Positions 39,412-48,324 are shown, counted from the stretch's first letter. The stretch: 56,254 nt of DNA from Oscillospiraceae bacterium (GCA_015067025.1 SVNC01000012.1:1-56254); one strand, 5' to 3'. A program made the numbers and translations. The notes: a model not told the origin generated them from the sequence alone.

Positions 39412-42189
39412 ATGAGTATTTTTGACAGAGAGGGCGTATGCTCTGCCGACTGGAAACTTTTTATTGACAGCTTTCCATCCCTTGGCGCATTCAAGCTGTT
39501 TCACGATAGCAATGAGGCTTTTGTGGATAAGAATGCCGCATACATATTGCACGTTGCTGAAGGCGGGATGGAAAAGTCAGAGCTCTTCGGCATTATTGAC
39601 AAGCTTAACGAAAACCCATACTCAGAAAGCAAAAATATATATAAGCTTACTGTTGATGGTATTACAACCTACGTAAATATGAAAATTATTTATGAGCAGG
39701 ATTATCTTTTAGGCTTTGTCCAGGACGTTACGAGAAGAATTCAGGACAGACTTAATAAAAAGGCTGAAGATGAAAAGGATGAACTCACAGGTCTTTATAA
39801 CAGAACCGGCTTTATCAGAAAAATGAGAGGTGCTTTGGCAGAAATTGCGGGCAATGCTCATTGCTGTATGGCGGTCGTGCACATAAACGGAGTGGAGAAG
39901 ATCGACTACGAGCTGAATTACGACAAGACTGCCATTTGTTTAAAGTCTATTGCTCAGGCTGTAAAGCAGTTTGCAAACGAATACGTTTTAGTTGGTGTAA
40001 AGAGCTATAAGGAATTCTTTGTATTTTTCAGACAGCTTGCAAAGAGCGAAGTGACCGATCTTTTCAAAAAGATATCCGATGCGGTAAGTAAATGCCGTAT
40101 CGCCGATGAATTCGGTAACGAGATACAGACAAGAAGCGGCTCTTTTTCTGCTACAATAGGCTACTGCTGGTATCCCGACCAGGCGGTAACTATAGATATG
40201 ATGATTAATTATGCTGACTTTGCATTGTTTAAGGCAATGTCATCAGGCAATACGGACAGAGAGTTCAATGCGGATGAATTTATCGCTGAACAGAACAGCT
40301 ACTCAAATTCCAAGCTTTTGTCAGGACTCATTGATGAAAATAAGTTTGATTATAAATTCCAGCCTATAGTATCTGCAATTGACGGAACCATTTACGGGTA
40401 TGAGGCACTTATGCGACCCAACAAGACGACTCCTCTTGAAGTGCTTCGTATCGCCCGTGAAAACGGCAAGCTTTATGAAATAGAGCTACTCACCTTCAGA
40501 AACGTTCTGTCAAAGGTAAAGCAGAATATGGCTAAATTTGCGGGTAAGAAGGTATTTATAAATTCAGTGCCTGATTATATGATAAGGGAGCAGGATTTCA
40601 AGAATCTGTGTGAGCTTTATAAGGATATCATGCCTCAGGTGGTTATCGAGCTTACTGAACAGTCCGACCTTACTACCGAAGAGATAGCTCAGCAGTGCGA
40701 AATGTACGCCGCAATGGGCTGTACTATAGCTATAGACGATTACGGCAGCGGATACTCAAACAGTGCGGCACTTGTAGAGCTTTCTCCTGATATCATAAAA
40801 ATTGACCGTACTCTTATCACTAACATCAATCAGAATGTGAGAAAGCAGCATTTCCTGTCAGGAATCGTGGACTTTGCAAAGCTCAATGGCATCAAGGTGC
40901 TTGCTGAGGGTGTTGAAACAAAGGAAGAACTGACAATAGTCATCCGAAGAGGCGTTGATTTTGTTCAGGGGTTCTATACAGCAAGACCCGACACGGAGGT
41001 TGCGAGTGAAATATCCAGCCTGATTGCAGAAAATATACGTGCAATCAATATAAACAAGCCTGCTATAAAGCATTCAAAATCCTTTGATATCAACGAAAAC
41101 AACTATGAGCCTATTGACCTTGTTGCTCTCGAAAAGGATAATTACACAAACGTCAACGTAAACGCTACTTTTGCACATTTTATAGGAAGCCAGTCAGAAA
41201 AGCTGAGCCTTTCAATAAAGGTTAATTCCTATGTGGATACGCATATTATATTTGAAAACGTCTGCCTTAAGACGGATATCAGACCCTGCGTTATCATAAA
41301 TGAAAAATCCAGGGCAACGATGGAGATAAGAGGCAAGAACAGCTTCAATTATGATGGTATATACGTCAGCGATACGTCAGAGCTTGTTATAACAGGTGAC
41401 GGCGATTTAGAGATAGACTCCTCACGAAATAACGGATGCTGTATCGGTGCGTCATATAACGAGCCTTTTGGTAAGATTACAGTCGATATGGACAAAAACA
41501 GTAAGCTTGAGCTTACTGCAAACGGCGACCATGCAATGTGTCTCGGCGGCGGTATAACTTCGGCTGAGGATGCTATAAATCTTGTCAGCGGCATAATTAT
41601 TATCAATTGTAAGGCGAAGGATTGCGTAGCGGTGGGCTGCTATGATGGAAGTTGTGATATCAATATCACAGGCTGTCAGCTCCATGTGTATTCGTCAGGC
41701 GATAACTCGGTATGCGTAGGATCGCTCTGCGGAATTCCGAACGTTAAGATAACAGACAGCAGTGTAAAACTTGAGACTCTTGGCATCAATGCTACCTGCA
41801 TAGGTACCTTATCTCCTGTAAACAACACAGAAGAGCAGGCAATATTCAATGTCGCAAAATCATTACTTTCCCTTACCGCAAAGTGCCAGCATGGTACGGG
41901 TATCGGCTGTATGAAGCAGGAAAGCTGTATTAATATTTCCGATTGTAAGGCAAAGATCTATTTTGAAGGCGATGTCATTGCAGGTATAGGAAGTGCTGAG
42001 GCAGGCGGAACGGCTGAGATATGTGACAGTGAAATTTACGTTGATTCTCTTGCAGGACCTCATTCCTTCTGTATGGGCATAACCGAAAAGGGCGTAAAGG
42101 TGACAAATTCACTTATCAATCTCCAGATGGTGAATAGTGATAACTTTATCATGAATGCTATTGATCACCCTGCAAGTCCCATCGTATAA
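39412..42189 (+). CDS. degenerate-GGDEF/EAL phosphodiesterase fused to a beta-helix-like domain
   Basis: The 925-residue soluble protein has four parts. Residues 1-115 look like a PAS-type sensor. Residues 120-285 are a GGDEF fold (DELTGLYNRTGF) whose signature site is SYKEF at about 198-202, so no cyclase activity is expected. Residues 300-545 are an EAL domain with Glu331 (EAL), Asn384, Glu413, Asp442/Asp443, Lys463, Glu499 and Gln519 all present, so cyclic-di-GMP hydrolysis is expected. From about 575 to the end is a repetitive Cys/Gly/Ile/Asn-rich region (units like NITGCQLHVYSSGDNSVCVG, VKITDSSVKLETLGINATCI) typical of a right-handed beta-helix. There is no signal peptide or membrane segment, so the helix is cytoplasmic. 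Start behind TTGGAGGTA. The last domain resembles carbohydrate-binding beta-helices usually found outside cells. Confidence 0.9.
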   Translation: MSIFDREGVCSADWKLFIDSFPSLGAFKLFHDSNEAFVDKNAAYILHVAEGGMEKSELFGIIDKLNENPYSESKNIYKLTVDGITTYVNMKIIYEQDYLLGFVQDVTRRIQDRLNKKAEDEKDELTGLYNRTGFIRKMRGALAEIAGNAHCCMAVVHINGVEKIDYELNYDKTAICLKSIAQAVKQFANEYVLVGVKSYKEFFVFFRQLAKSEVTDLFKKISDAVSKCRIADEFGNEIQTRSGSFSATIGYCWYPDQAVTIDMMINYADFALFKAMSSGNTDREFNADEFIAEQNSYSNSKLLSGLIDENKFDYKFQPIVSAIDGTIYGYEALMRPNKTTPLEVLRIARENGKLYEIELLTFRNVLSKVKQNMAKFAGKKVFINSVPDYMIREQDFKNLCELYKDIMPQVVIELTEQSDLTTEEIAQQCEMYAAMGCTIAIDDYGSGYSNSAALVELSPDIIKIDRTLITNINQNVRKQHFLSGIVDFAKLNGIKVLAEGVETKEELTIVIRRGVDFVQGFYTARPDTEVASEISSLIAENIRAININKPAIKHSKSFDINENNYEPIDLVALEKDNYTNVNVNATFAHFIGSQSEKLSLSIKVNSYVDTHIIFENVCLKTDIRPCVIINEKSRATMEIRGKNSFNYDGIYVSDTSELVITGDGDLEIDSSRNNGCCIGASYNEPFGKITVDMDKNSKLELTANGDHAMCLGGGITSAEDAINLVSGIIIINCKAKDCVAVGCYDGSCDINITGCQLHVYSSGDNSVCVGSLCGIPNVKITDSSVKLETLGINATCIGTLSPVNNTEEQAIFNVAKSLLSLTAKCQHGTGIGCMKQESCINISDCKAKIYFEGDVIAGIGSAEAGGTAEICDSEIYVDSLAGPHSFCMGITEKGVKVTNSLINLQMVNSDNFIMNAIDHPASPIV

Positions 42190-42196
42190 TAAAAAC

Positions 42197-42228
42197 GATC
42201 CGATTCCGCAACTGCGGGATCGGATCTT
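42197..42228 (+). terminator. terminator of the EAL gene
   Basis: GATCCGAT.CCGCA pairs with TGCGG.ATCGGATC (one bulge), followed by TTCTTAT. Confidence 0.8.
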
Positions 42229-42229
42229 C

Positions 42230-42931
42230 TTATATTTGCTTTTCCTTTTCTATAATCTCTTTATAATTACTCATAAAGAGCTTTACGGTATCATAAAACT
42301 CCTTTGAATGATCAGGGTGGATAAAGTGCGTCAGCTCGTGGATAATTACGTATCGGCAGAAATCTTCGCTTTTATGTACAAGCTCTGTATTAAAAACTAT
42401 CTTTTTCTTTTGTATATGACAGCTACCCCATCTTGATTTCATTTTTCTGAAATTTATTTCAGGGTACGGAATATTAAAATTTTCAAATTTGGGATGTATC
42501 TCATTAAGCCAGAGTGTGATCTTTTCAGCGTTAAGCTGCCTTAAAAATTTATCGACGATCTTTTCTTTCAGTTTAAAATCATCGGTATCAACGGCAGTCA
42601 GGTAAAAAATATCATCTGATATATACGCCTTATTTTTACCTAATGTTATTTCTAAAGCGTATCCCTTGCCGAATATCTTTATTTTTTCTCCGCTTTCGTA
42701 CTTTAATGGTGCGGGAGCGTTTTCCCTTGCCCTGCGGTATTTATCCTGAGCTTTAAAAATAAACTCTGCATTTTTTGTAACTGCTTTTTCTATTTCGGAA
42801 ATAGTCACTCTGCTGTTTGCCGATACCTTTACAACAGACTCGGCACTTATCCGCATATTTATATTTTTGACTTTCTTCCGTGTTATTTCATACTCTATTT
42901 TTCTGCCGTCAATATTTATTTCCCGTATCAT
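42230..42931 (-). CDS. YgjP-like (DUF45/M48-type) zinc metallopeptidase
   Basis: The 233-residue protein matches the YgjP family: an N-terminal MIREINIDGRKIEYEITRKKVKNINMRI, a middle region with FLRQLNAEKITLWLNE, RKMKSRWGSCHIQKKKIVFNTELV and the zinc site VIIHELTHFIHPDHSKEFYDTV (two His and Glu of HExxH, third ligand downstream). Members are often associated with restriction-like or stress contexts, but the substrate is unknown. Start ATG 42931 behind GAGGTAAT. No partner gene; the upstream GNAT has its own terminator. Confidence 0.9.
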   Translation of the reverse strand: MIREINIDGRKIEYEITRKKVKNINMRISAESVVKVSANSRVTISEIEKAVTKNAEFIFKAQDKYRRARENAPAPLKYESGEKIKIFGKGYALEITLGKNKAYISDDIFYLTAVDTDDFKLKEKIVDKFLRQLNAEKITLWLNEIHPKFENFNIPYPEINFRKMKSRWGSCHIQKKKIVFNTELVHKSEDFCRYVIIHELTHFIHPDHSKEFYDTVKLFMSNYKEIIEKEKQI

Positions 42932-42945
42932 ATTACCTCAACTAC

Positions 42946-42974
42946 AAAGCCGTCGGAGACCGACGGCTTTATCT
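42946..42974 (-). terminator. terminator of the GNAT gene
   Basis: AAAGCCGTCGG and CCGACGGCTTT form a perfect stem with a three-base loop; TGTAGTT follows on the minus strand, ATC on plus. Confidence 0.8.
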
Positions 42975-42978
42975 GTTT

Positions 42979-43494
42979 TCAGATCGTTTTATTGTATACC
43001 TCTTTATAAATTTCCCTGCGTATTATCAGAAATTGCTCTTCGCTTATTTCTTTTCCCGTGGTCATTATCATAAGAGGCACTGCCGCCTGCTTTTCAGAAT
43101 AGGCAGGCTGTTCATAAGGATAGAGGTTTAAGTAAAAACCGTTACGCTTGTAAAACTCTATCCTGCGTTTTGTGATATCGCTTTCGGGAGGCTCGACCTC
43201 AAGGCATAAAGGGCATTTGTACGTATCACAAAGTTCCTTCAGAATTTCAGAGCCTATGCCATTATTTCTGAACTTTTCATTTACTGCAAGATATTCTATG
43301 AATAAAAAGCCATCAAGCTCCCACACGGCAGTCATTCCTTTTATATCCTTATCGCCGTAGCTATAGACTATGTATTTTTTGTTTTCCATAGTCCTTTTCA
43401 TATTTCCTTTGGGTCTTAACTCGTTTTTCGGAAAGCTGTCGGAAAGGATCTTATATACCTTTTCAAATTCTTTGTCGGTTATTTTTTTCAGCAT
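42979..43494 (-). CDS. GNAT family N-acetyltransferase
   Basis: The 171-residue protein has the GNAT fold: motif A FLFIEYLAVNEKFRNNGIGSEILKEL binds acetyl-CoA pyrophosphate, motif B is CPLCLEVEPPES followed by RRIEFYKRNGFYLN. Substrate unknown. Start ATG lies two bases after the TGA of the upstream CotH gene, so the two are co-transcribed and probably coupled. No clear functional link with CotH. Confidence 0.9.
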   Translation of the reverse strand: MLKKITDKEFEKVYKILSDSFPKNELRPKGNMKRTMENKKYIVYSYGDKDIKGMTAVWELDGFLFIEYLAVNEKFRNNGIGSEILKELCDTYKCPLCLEVEPPESDITKRRIEFYKRNGFYLNLYPYEQPAYSEKQAAVPLMIMTTGKEISEEQFLIIRREIYKEVYNKTI

Positions 43495-43495
43495 A

Positions 43496-45880
43496 TCATT
43501 CCTTATGACTGTCTATTGTAGGAACAGTCTCCTTATAGCTTCCGTCAGGCTGTCTTACCTGTGATTGGTCACTCTCGCACTCCATAATAGCTGCCTTTGC
43601 AATTACCTTTCCTGAACTGTCGGAGAGGGTGAGTATCTCGCCTGTCTTAAGGTTGAAGTTTGCCTGAACCTTAAGCAGAGAGGATGAATCCTTATTATTT
43701 TTGCATACTACTGTGAGTACTCCACCGGGCTGAACGCTTACTGTGGGTATTTTCCACTTGTTAAGTATTGCTTCATCATCAGATAAATACATATCCTTAG
43801 TAGAGATCGCAGTTTCGTTGGGGTTATATAATTCGATCCAGTCAGCGTCACCTGATGTATAAATTTCGCTTATGTATAAAAGATCTTCAGCAACCGTTTT
43901 CTTTGAATGGGCTCTGATGTTCACTTCGCCGTTCACCGCCATATCGCTTGTGATAACAAGCTCCTTGTCGGTAATCTTTTCGCCGTTTACTTCCCAGCAA
44001 TCAAATTCATATCCGCTGTAGCTGTATACGCTGACGGGAACGGAAAAGGCTGTGAAATAATCTCCTGTTGCAGTTTCTGCATTGATACAGCTTTGTGTAT
44101 TCAGCATCGTCTTAAGTCCGGGAGCACCTACTAAATTGATTTTGTAGGTCTCGTTTTCTATTCCGCAGACATTACAGATATCGCTTGTGATTATCTTTGC
44201 TCTGAACTGTGCAAACTGTCTTATTTCGTTACGGCTGTTGTTGAAGCTGTCACGGCTTGCCCAGGTGGATGTTATCTTGTTGTCAAGAGCGTAGAACTGT
44301 TCCTTGTCGCTTTCTTCAAGCAGTCTGTCGAGAGTGCTTAAAATGTTCTCCTGTGAAAAAGCACCGCCTATAAGGTCGCAGACGTTATTTGCAAGCTTTT
44401 CTCTCATATCAGGTCTTTCCATAAGTGCTGCTACCAGGACAGAACCGCCTGCAGGGTGAGTACCCTTAATTATTTTTGAAAGTGTTGCATTCCTGAAGCC
44501 GTCGGAGTAAAGACCCCAGGCAAATTCCACGTCAAATAACAGATAACGCCATTTACCGTCGAGGTATTCGCTGGTTACTTCTTCGCCCTCGCTTGCAACG
44601 TATCTCCACGCCTTGTAGTTGTTGCCGGGCCAGTCACGGTTATCTATAAATAACTGGATAGCAAGATAACGCATATAGTTATCTATATCCATCATAGAGC
44701 AAAGCTCTTCAAATTTCTTATCGTCTGTAAGTCCCTCTTCGGCAAGGGCTAACATCTTGTTGTAGTCATCTGCCGCACCGGGAGCGTTTTCTTCGTCAAT
44801 ATCGCCCTCTGCCTTGCCGACGATCTGGAAGTTATCCTTGTTTCCTCCGTAGCGTGTTTCTAAATACCCCTTGCAGAAGTTCTGATGGAGCCATGCAAAG
44901 CCGTAATATTTACCGTTTAAAAATACTGCCGCAGGCTGTGTTGACTGTACGTCAAGATAGCCTGACTGCTTTGCTAAATCGGCGGAAAGCTCTTCACGAA
45001 CTCCCGCAAATTCTCTGTCGTTTGCACCGTTACGCAGGGTGATTCTGTCATACTTTGTAAGGAGCATACCGTCAGCGTCAGTCGCATCATCAAAGAAGGT
45101 GAACTTGAACATACCGTCATTCGGTGTGTACATTGTTCTTGCAATGAGCTTAAAGGATTTCTGTGAGGTAGCTCTTGAATATGCACCGGCAACTCTCGCA
45201 CCTGCTGCCTGTTGCATCAGAGTATTGCCCTTGCTGTCATAGACCTCTACGTACATAGGTCTTTCGCCTGCCATACCCTCCTGATTCCAGTTTGCAGGGT
45301 CGGTGGGCTTTATTTCACTTTTGCCGTCATACTCGGTCTGTAACCATTCTTCTCTTATCTTACCCTCTACGCAGATACCGTCTTCATAGTCGTATAGATC
45401 GTGAGGGTCGGCAGAAAGTACGAATACGTACGTGCTGTCGTCAAAGCGTTCATAAACGTCTGCACCTGTGACGTAGCTTTTTGTAATTACGTCAGAAGTC
45501 TTTTCCTCGGTTACGGAAATAGCCTTTATAGTGGTAGCGTTTACCTTTTCGCCTGATTTTACAAGAATGGGCTCACTGTATTTCTTGGATTTCTCCGTAG
45601 GTACAGAGCCGTCTGTGGTGTAGTATATGGTAGCGTCCTTTTCAGCGGCTTTAAGTTCTACGGAAATATTTTCTTCATAAAATGTATTTGTGTGCGAAAA
45701 GGATATATCATATGATAAGGGGACTGTACCGTCTTCAATCGTGCTTGTCTGTGGCTTTAAGGGGGCGAGTACTTCAAGACTGTCCTCGTTTTCCAAAAAC
45801 ACCTTGTATCCTATAGCGGAGGTTATACCGATTGCCGCTACAACGCCAAGACATATCAGTCTTTTTGATAATGTTTCCAT
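43496..45880 (-). CDS. CotH-type kinase with chitobiase-like and lamin-tail domains
   Basis: The 794-residue surface protein has an N-terminal membrane anchor (about 6-27), a chitobiase/hexosaminidase-like C-terminal domain near 65-135 (YYTTDGSVPTEKSKKYSEPI), a CotH kinase domain (about 145-540: KSFKLIARTMY, RITLRNGANDREFAGVREELSADLAKQSGYL, DNYMRYLAIQLFIDNRDWPGNN, YLLFDVEFAWGL), a further beta domain, and a C-terminal lamin-tail domain (about 670-775, LLYISEIYTSGDADWIELYNP). CotH proteins are atypical protein kinases that phosphorylate surface proteins or, in gut Firmicutes, are joined to carbohydrate-active systems. DNRDWPGNN and FDVEFAWGL correspond to CotH active-site regions. Start ATG 45880 behind AGGAG. 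Confidence 0.93.
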   Translation of the reverse strand: METLSKRLICLGVVAAIGITSAIGYKVFLENEDSLEVLAPLKPQTSTIEDGTVPLSYDISFSHTNTFYEENISVELKAAEKDATIYYTTDGSVPTEKSKKYSEPILVKSGEKVNATTIKAISVTEEKTSDVITKSYVTGADVYERFDDSTYVFVLSADPHDLYDYEDGICVEGKIREEWLQTEYDGKSEIKPTDPANWNQEGMAGERPMYVEVYDSKGNTLMQQAAGARVAGAYSRATSQKSFKLIARTMYTPNDGMFKFTFFDDATDADGMLLTKYDRITLRNGANDREFAGVREELSADLAKQSGYLDVQSTQPAAVFLNGKYYGFAWLHQNFCKGYLETRYGGNKDNFQIVGKAEGDIDEENAPGAADDYNKMLALAEEGLTDDKKFEELCSMMDIDNYMRYLAIQLFIDNRDWPGNNYKAWRYVASEGEEVTSEYLDGKWRYLLFDVEFAWGLYSDGFRNATLSKIIKGTHPAGGSVLVAALMERPDMREKLANNVCDLIGGAFSQENILSTLDRLLEESDKEQFYALDNKITSTWASRDSFNNSRNEIRQFAQFRAKIITSDICNVCGIENETYKINLVGAPGLKTMLNTQSCINAETATGDYFTAFSVPVSVYSYSGYEFDCWEVNGEKITDKELVITSDMAVNGEVNIRAHSKKTVAEDLLYISEIYTSGDADWIELYNPNETAISTKDMYLSDDEAILNKWKIPTVSVQPGGVLTVVCKNNKDSSSLLKVQANFNLKTGEILTLSDSSGKVIAKAAIMECESDQSQVRQPDGSYKETVPTIDSHKE

Positions 45881-45956
45881 AAATTCTCCTATGTTGTGTC
45901 ATATTCATTTGCAGATGTTTTTTTCTGCAGTTTTTCCGAAAATTATACTTAATATC

Positions 45957-45985
45957 ATTTTAACAGAAAGAAGGGGTAAAATCAA
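45957..45985 (-). promoter_or_regulatory. sigma-A promoter of the cotH-GNAT operon
   Basis: On the minus strand TTGATT (45985-45980), 17 bases, TAAAAT (45962-45957). Confidence 0.65.
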
Positions 45986-46123
45986 CAGTAATATGATGAT
46001 TTTCACAAAACTTTTAATCTTTTATGAAAAGTTGGCAAAAAAATTCTATGTATAAAGGGGTAAGTTTTTTCATAGATATTAATAAAAACTAATCGGTAGT
46101 ACCGAGGAAGGAATGGTAGTCAA

Positions 46124-47047
46124 ATGACGGAATATTTACCTGAGGGCAGAAGGATAGCGACAAGGCACAATAAACACTATCTGTCGGGCATTCATAATAT
46201 CGAAGCGGCAAAAAACGAGGGCGTTATACTTGAAGCTCCCTGCCTTATGTGTGATACAGAACATAATCTTATAGTTGACCTTGCAGGAATAAAGGGTGTA
46301 ATACCAAGAAACGAGGGTGCTATTGGCATTGAAGAAGGCACTACAAGGGATATTGCCCTTATTTCAAGAGTCAGCAAGCCCGTCTGCTTTTGCGTTTCGG
46401 ACATAGATAAAAGCGGAGCGTCACCTGTCGTCATGCTTTCAAGAAAAAAGGCACAGCTAAGTGCTGTGAGTGATTATATTTCAAAGCTTAAAAAAGGTGA
46501 TATCATACCTGCAAGGGTGACTCATATGGAGCAGTTCGGATGCTTTGTGGATATCGGTTGCGGAATTCCCTCAATGATACCGATAGACTCTATATCCGTT
46601 TCAAGAATAACTCATCCTGCCGACCGATTTTACATAGGTCAGGATATCTATGCGGTGGTAAAGGGCAGGGAGGAAGGGAAGATCTGTCTTACTCATAAGG
46701 AATTACTCGGCACGTGGGAGGAGAACGCATCAGTTTTTTCTGTGGGAGAAACTGTATCAGGTGTAGTCCGCTCTATTGAAGAATACGGGATATTTGTAGA
46801 GCTTGCTCCGAACTTAGCAGGACTTGCTGAGCTTAAGGAGGGGGTGCAGGTGGGAGATCACGCCTGCGTTTATATCAAGGCTATCATACCTGAAAAAATG
46901 AAGGTAAAGCTGATTATAGTAAATTCCTGCCCCGAAGCCTGTGTTGGAAAGGATTTTGATTATTATATAAAGGAAGGTAGAATTGAAAGCTGGAAGTATT
47001 CGACGGAGAACGCTCCAAAATTTATAGCGTCTGATTTCAGTGAATAA
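46124..47047 (+). CDS. RNA-binding protein with two S1 domains
   Basis: The 307-residue protein has an N-terminal domain of about 110 residues with no clear family, then two S1/OB domains: residues about 128-200 (GDIIPARVTHMEQFGCFVDIGCGIPSMIPIDSI) and 207-275 (GETVSGVVRSIEEYGIFVELAPNLAGLAEL). The layout resembles the truncated ribosomal protein S1 homologues of Firmicutes that have two to four S1 domains. Binding to RNA is expected; a role in translation is inferred. It ends in a strong terminator. I do not see a clear promoter: TATAAA at about 46052 lacks a good -35. Confidence 0.88.
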   Translation: MTEYLPEGRRIATRHNKHYLSGIHNIEAAKNEGVILEAPCLMCDTEHNLIVDLAGIKGVIPRNEGAIGIEEGTTRDIALISRVSKPVCFCVSDIDKSGASPVVMLSRKKAQLSAVSDYISKLKKGDIIPARVTHMEQFGCFVDIGCGIPSMIPIDSISVSRITHPADRFYIGQDIYAVVKGREEGKICLTHKELLGTWEENASVFSVGETVSGVVRSIEEYGIFVELAPNLAGLAELKEGVQVGDHACVYIKAIIPEKMKVKLIIVNSCPEACVGKDFDYYIKEGRIESWKYSTENAPKFIASDFSE

Positions 47048-47053
47048 AAAATT

Positions 47054-47077
47054 GCCCGGGATATCCCGGGCGTTTTT
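47054..47077 (+). terminator. terminator of the S1 protein gene
   Basis: GCCCGGGAT-ATCCCGGGC is a perfect 18-bp palindrome, followed by GTTTTT. Confidence 0.9.
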
Positions 47078-47102
47078 CCTCTTTGTAATTTATCCGCCAT
47101 AG

Positions 47103-47209
47103 GTGGATACCACAATTAGCGAAGCGACTTCACGTGCTTCAGGCACACTTCACTTCTTCACATCTGCGTAGCAGATACTTCACTATAAATTCAGCTTGCT
47201 GAATTTATA
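47103..47209. repeat. array of hairpins separated by ACTTCAC units
   Basis: ACTTCAC occurs at 47127-47133, 47147-47153 and 47177-47183, with CTTCAC at 47156-47161. Between and after the units are inverted repeats: GTGC-TTCAG-GCAC (47134-47146), ATCTGC-GTA-GCAGAT (47162-47176) and TATAAATTCAGC-TT-GCTGAATTTATA (47184-47209, 12-bp perfect arms). A GTGG-ATA-CCAC hairpin precedes (47103-47113). The last hairpin overlaps the stop codon of the acetyltransferase gene at 47205. This is not a CRISPR array (units far too short and irregular). Confidence 0.8.
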
Positions 47210-48047
47210 TCTCCTTCTCTCCCATCCACTGAGTGCTGGTGATATAAAAGCCTAACTTTCCGTACCACTTATCAAGGACAAGATATAAAAGCTGTACCTT
47301 ATCACAGCCCAGTGCTCTGAGTCTCTGAACTGCATTGGCAGTCATATCAAGACCGATGCCTCTTTTTCTGTACTGAGGGATGGTTCCTACACATCCGATA
47401 CAGCCGTGTATTATATTATCTTCTTTTGTGAAAATACCGCCATTTTCGTTAATCATTTCAAAGGCGACTATTTTATCATCACATATTGCAAGTAATATAT
47501 CATCATCGCAGTTTTTGTATAAATCTGTCCAGTCGGGTTCTGCTGCCTGAACCGCTTTTAACAGCTCTTCCTTATCCGAATCCTTTGCTAAGCGGTAGGT
47601 CACGTTTTCGGGTTTTGGTATATCAAGAGCAACGTATTCAAAGGAATACGTATCTATATCCATATTGTACGTCAGGTGACTTTCCTTATATCCGCACTTT
47701 TCAAAGAATTTATAAACGCCACTGTCACCGTCGTTATCAACAGGCACACCCTGAAAAAGACTCGCATCGCCAATACCAAGCTTTACGGTCTTTTTGCCGT
47801 TATTCTTTATATATTCTTCGCATAGTCCAACAAGATTTCTGCCGATACCTTTTCCTCTGTAGGCTTTTTCAACTGCAACTACGGCAATATTATCACTGCC
47901 GGAAACAGCAAAGCCAACGATTTTTTCTTCATCTGTCTCACAGAAAAGCTTTGACTTTTTGATGTTCAGCCTTTCGCAGAAATTTTCATAGCTTATAGGA
48001 TAATCGGGAAAACAGTTTTTATATATTTTATAACAGCTTTCAAACAT
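47205..48047 (-). CDS. tandem-domain GNAT acetyltransferase
   Basis: The 280-residue protein contains two GNAT domains. The first (about 1-135) has DNIAVVAVEKAYRGKGIGRNLVGLCEEYIK and ends with a Y-F-E-K-C-G-Y pattern. The second (about 150-280) has IHGCIGCVGTIPQYRKRGIGLDMTANAVQRLRALGCDKVQL. Each carries an R.xGIG-type acetyl-CoA loop. Substrate unknown. Start ATG 48047 behind AAAGGAGTGATA. Its 3' end runs into the hairpin array, which may serve as its transcript end. Confidence 0.9.
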   Translation of the reverse strand: MFESCYKIYKNCFPDYPISYENFCERLNIKKSKLFCETDEEKIVGFAVSGSDNIAVVAVEKAYRGKGIGRNLVGLCEEYIKNNGKKTVKLGIGDASLFQGVPVDNDGDSGVYKFFEKCGYKESHLTYNMDIDTYSFEYVALDIPKPENVTYRLAKDSDKEELLKAVQAAEPDWTDLYKNCDDDILLAICDDKIVAFEMINENGGIFTKEDNIIHGCIGCVGTIPQYRKRGIGLDMTANAVQRLRALGCDKVQLLYLVLDKWYGKLGFYITSTQWMGEKEI

Positions 48048-48176
48048 AATATCACTCCTTTGTTACATTGTAGCATAATGAAAATAAAATTGCAATAAAG
48101 AGGGATAGTAAAATGCGTGTATTTATGAAAGATAGTATTTAACGGTATGTAACTTGGCGGTGTGTTATTAGTTTAA

Positions 48177-48201
48177 GGGGCGGCTAATAGTCGCCCCTTC
48201 A
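48177..48201. repeat. REP-like hairpin, copy 1
   Basis: GGGGCG-GCTAATAGT-CGCCCC; read on the minus strand it contains GGGGCGACTATTAGCCGCCCC. It is nearly the inverted copy of the element at 48288-48309. Confidence 0.65.
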
Positions 48202-48287
48202 TAATAGATATAAATTAAAACAGAATGGCATATTGACACAAACACCATTATAATCGGAATAAGTGAATGTTTTAAACAAAAAGCCGT

Positions 48288-48309
48288 AGGGGCGACTATC
48301 AGTCGCCCG
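48288..48309. repeat. REP-like hairpin, copy 2
   Basis: GGGGCGACTATCAGTCGCCC pairs GGGCGACT with AGTCGCCC. It lies just before the stop of the SLOG gene (48325) and could end that minus-strand transcript. It is related in inverted orientation to 48177-48201. Confidence 0.65.
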
Positions 48310-48324
48310 TTTCATTAGAATAAT

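Noticed and set aside
47103-47209. CRISPR array
   Set aside because: The repeated unit is only seven bases, spacing is irregular, the intervening parts are palindromes and no cas gene is present.
47486-47962. 158-codon plus-strand frame rich in His, Arg and Gln
   Set aside because: Antisense to the tandem GNAT gene; composition is that of a shadow frame and there is no start signal.
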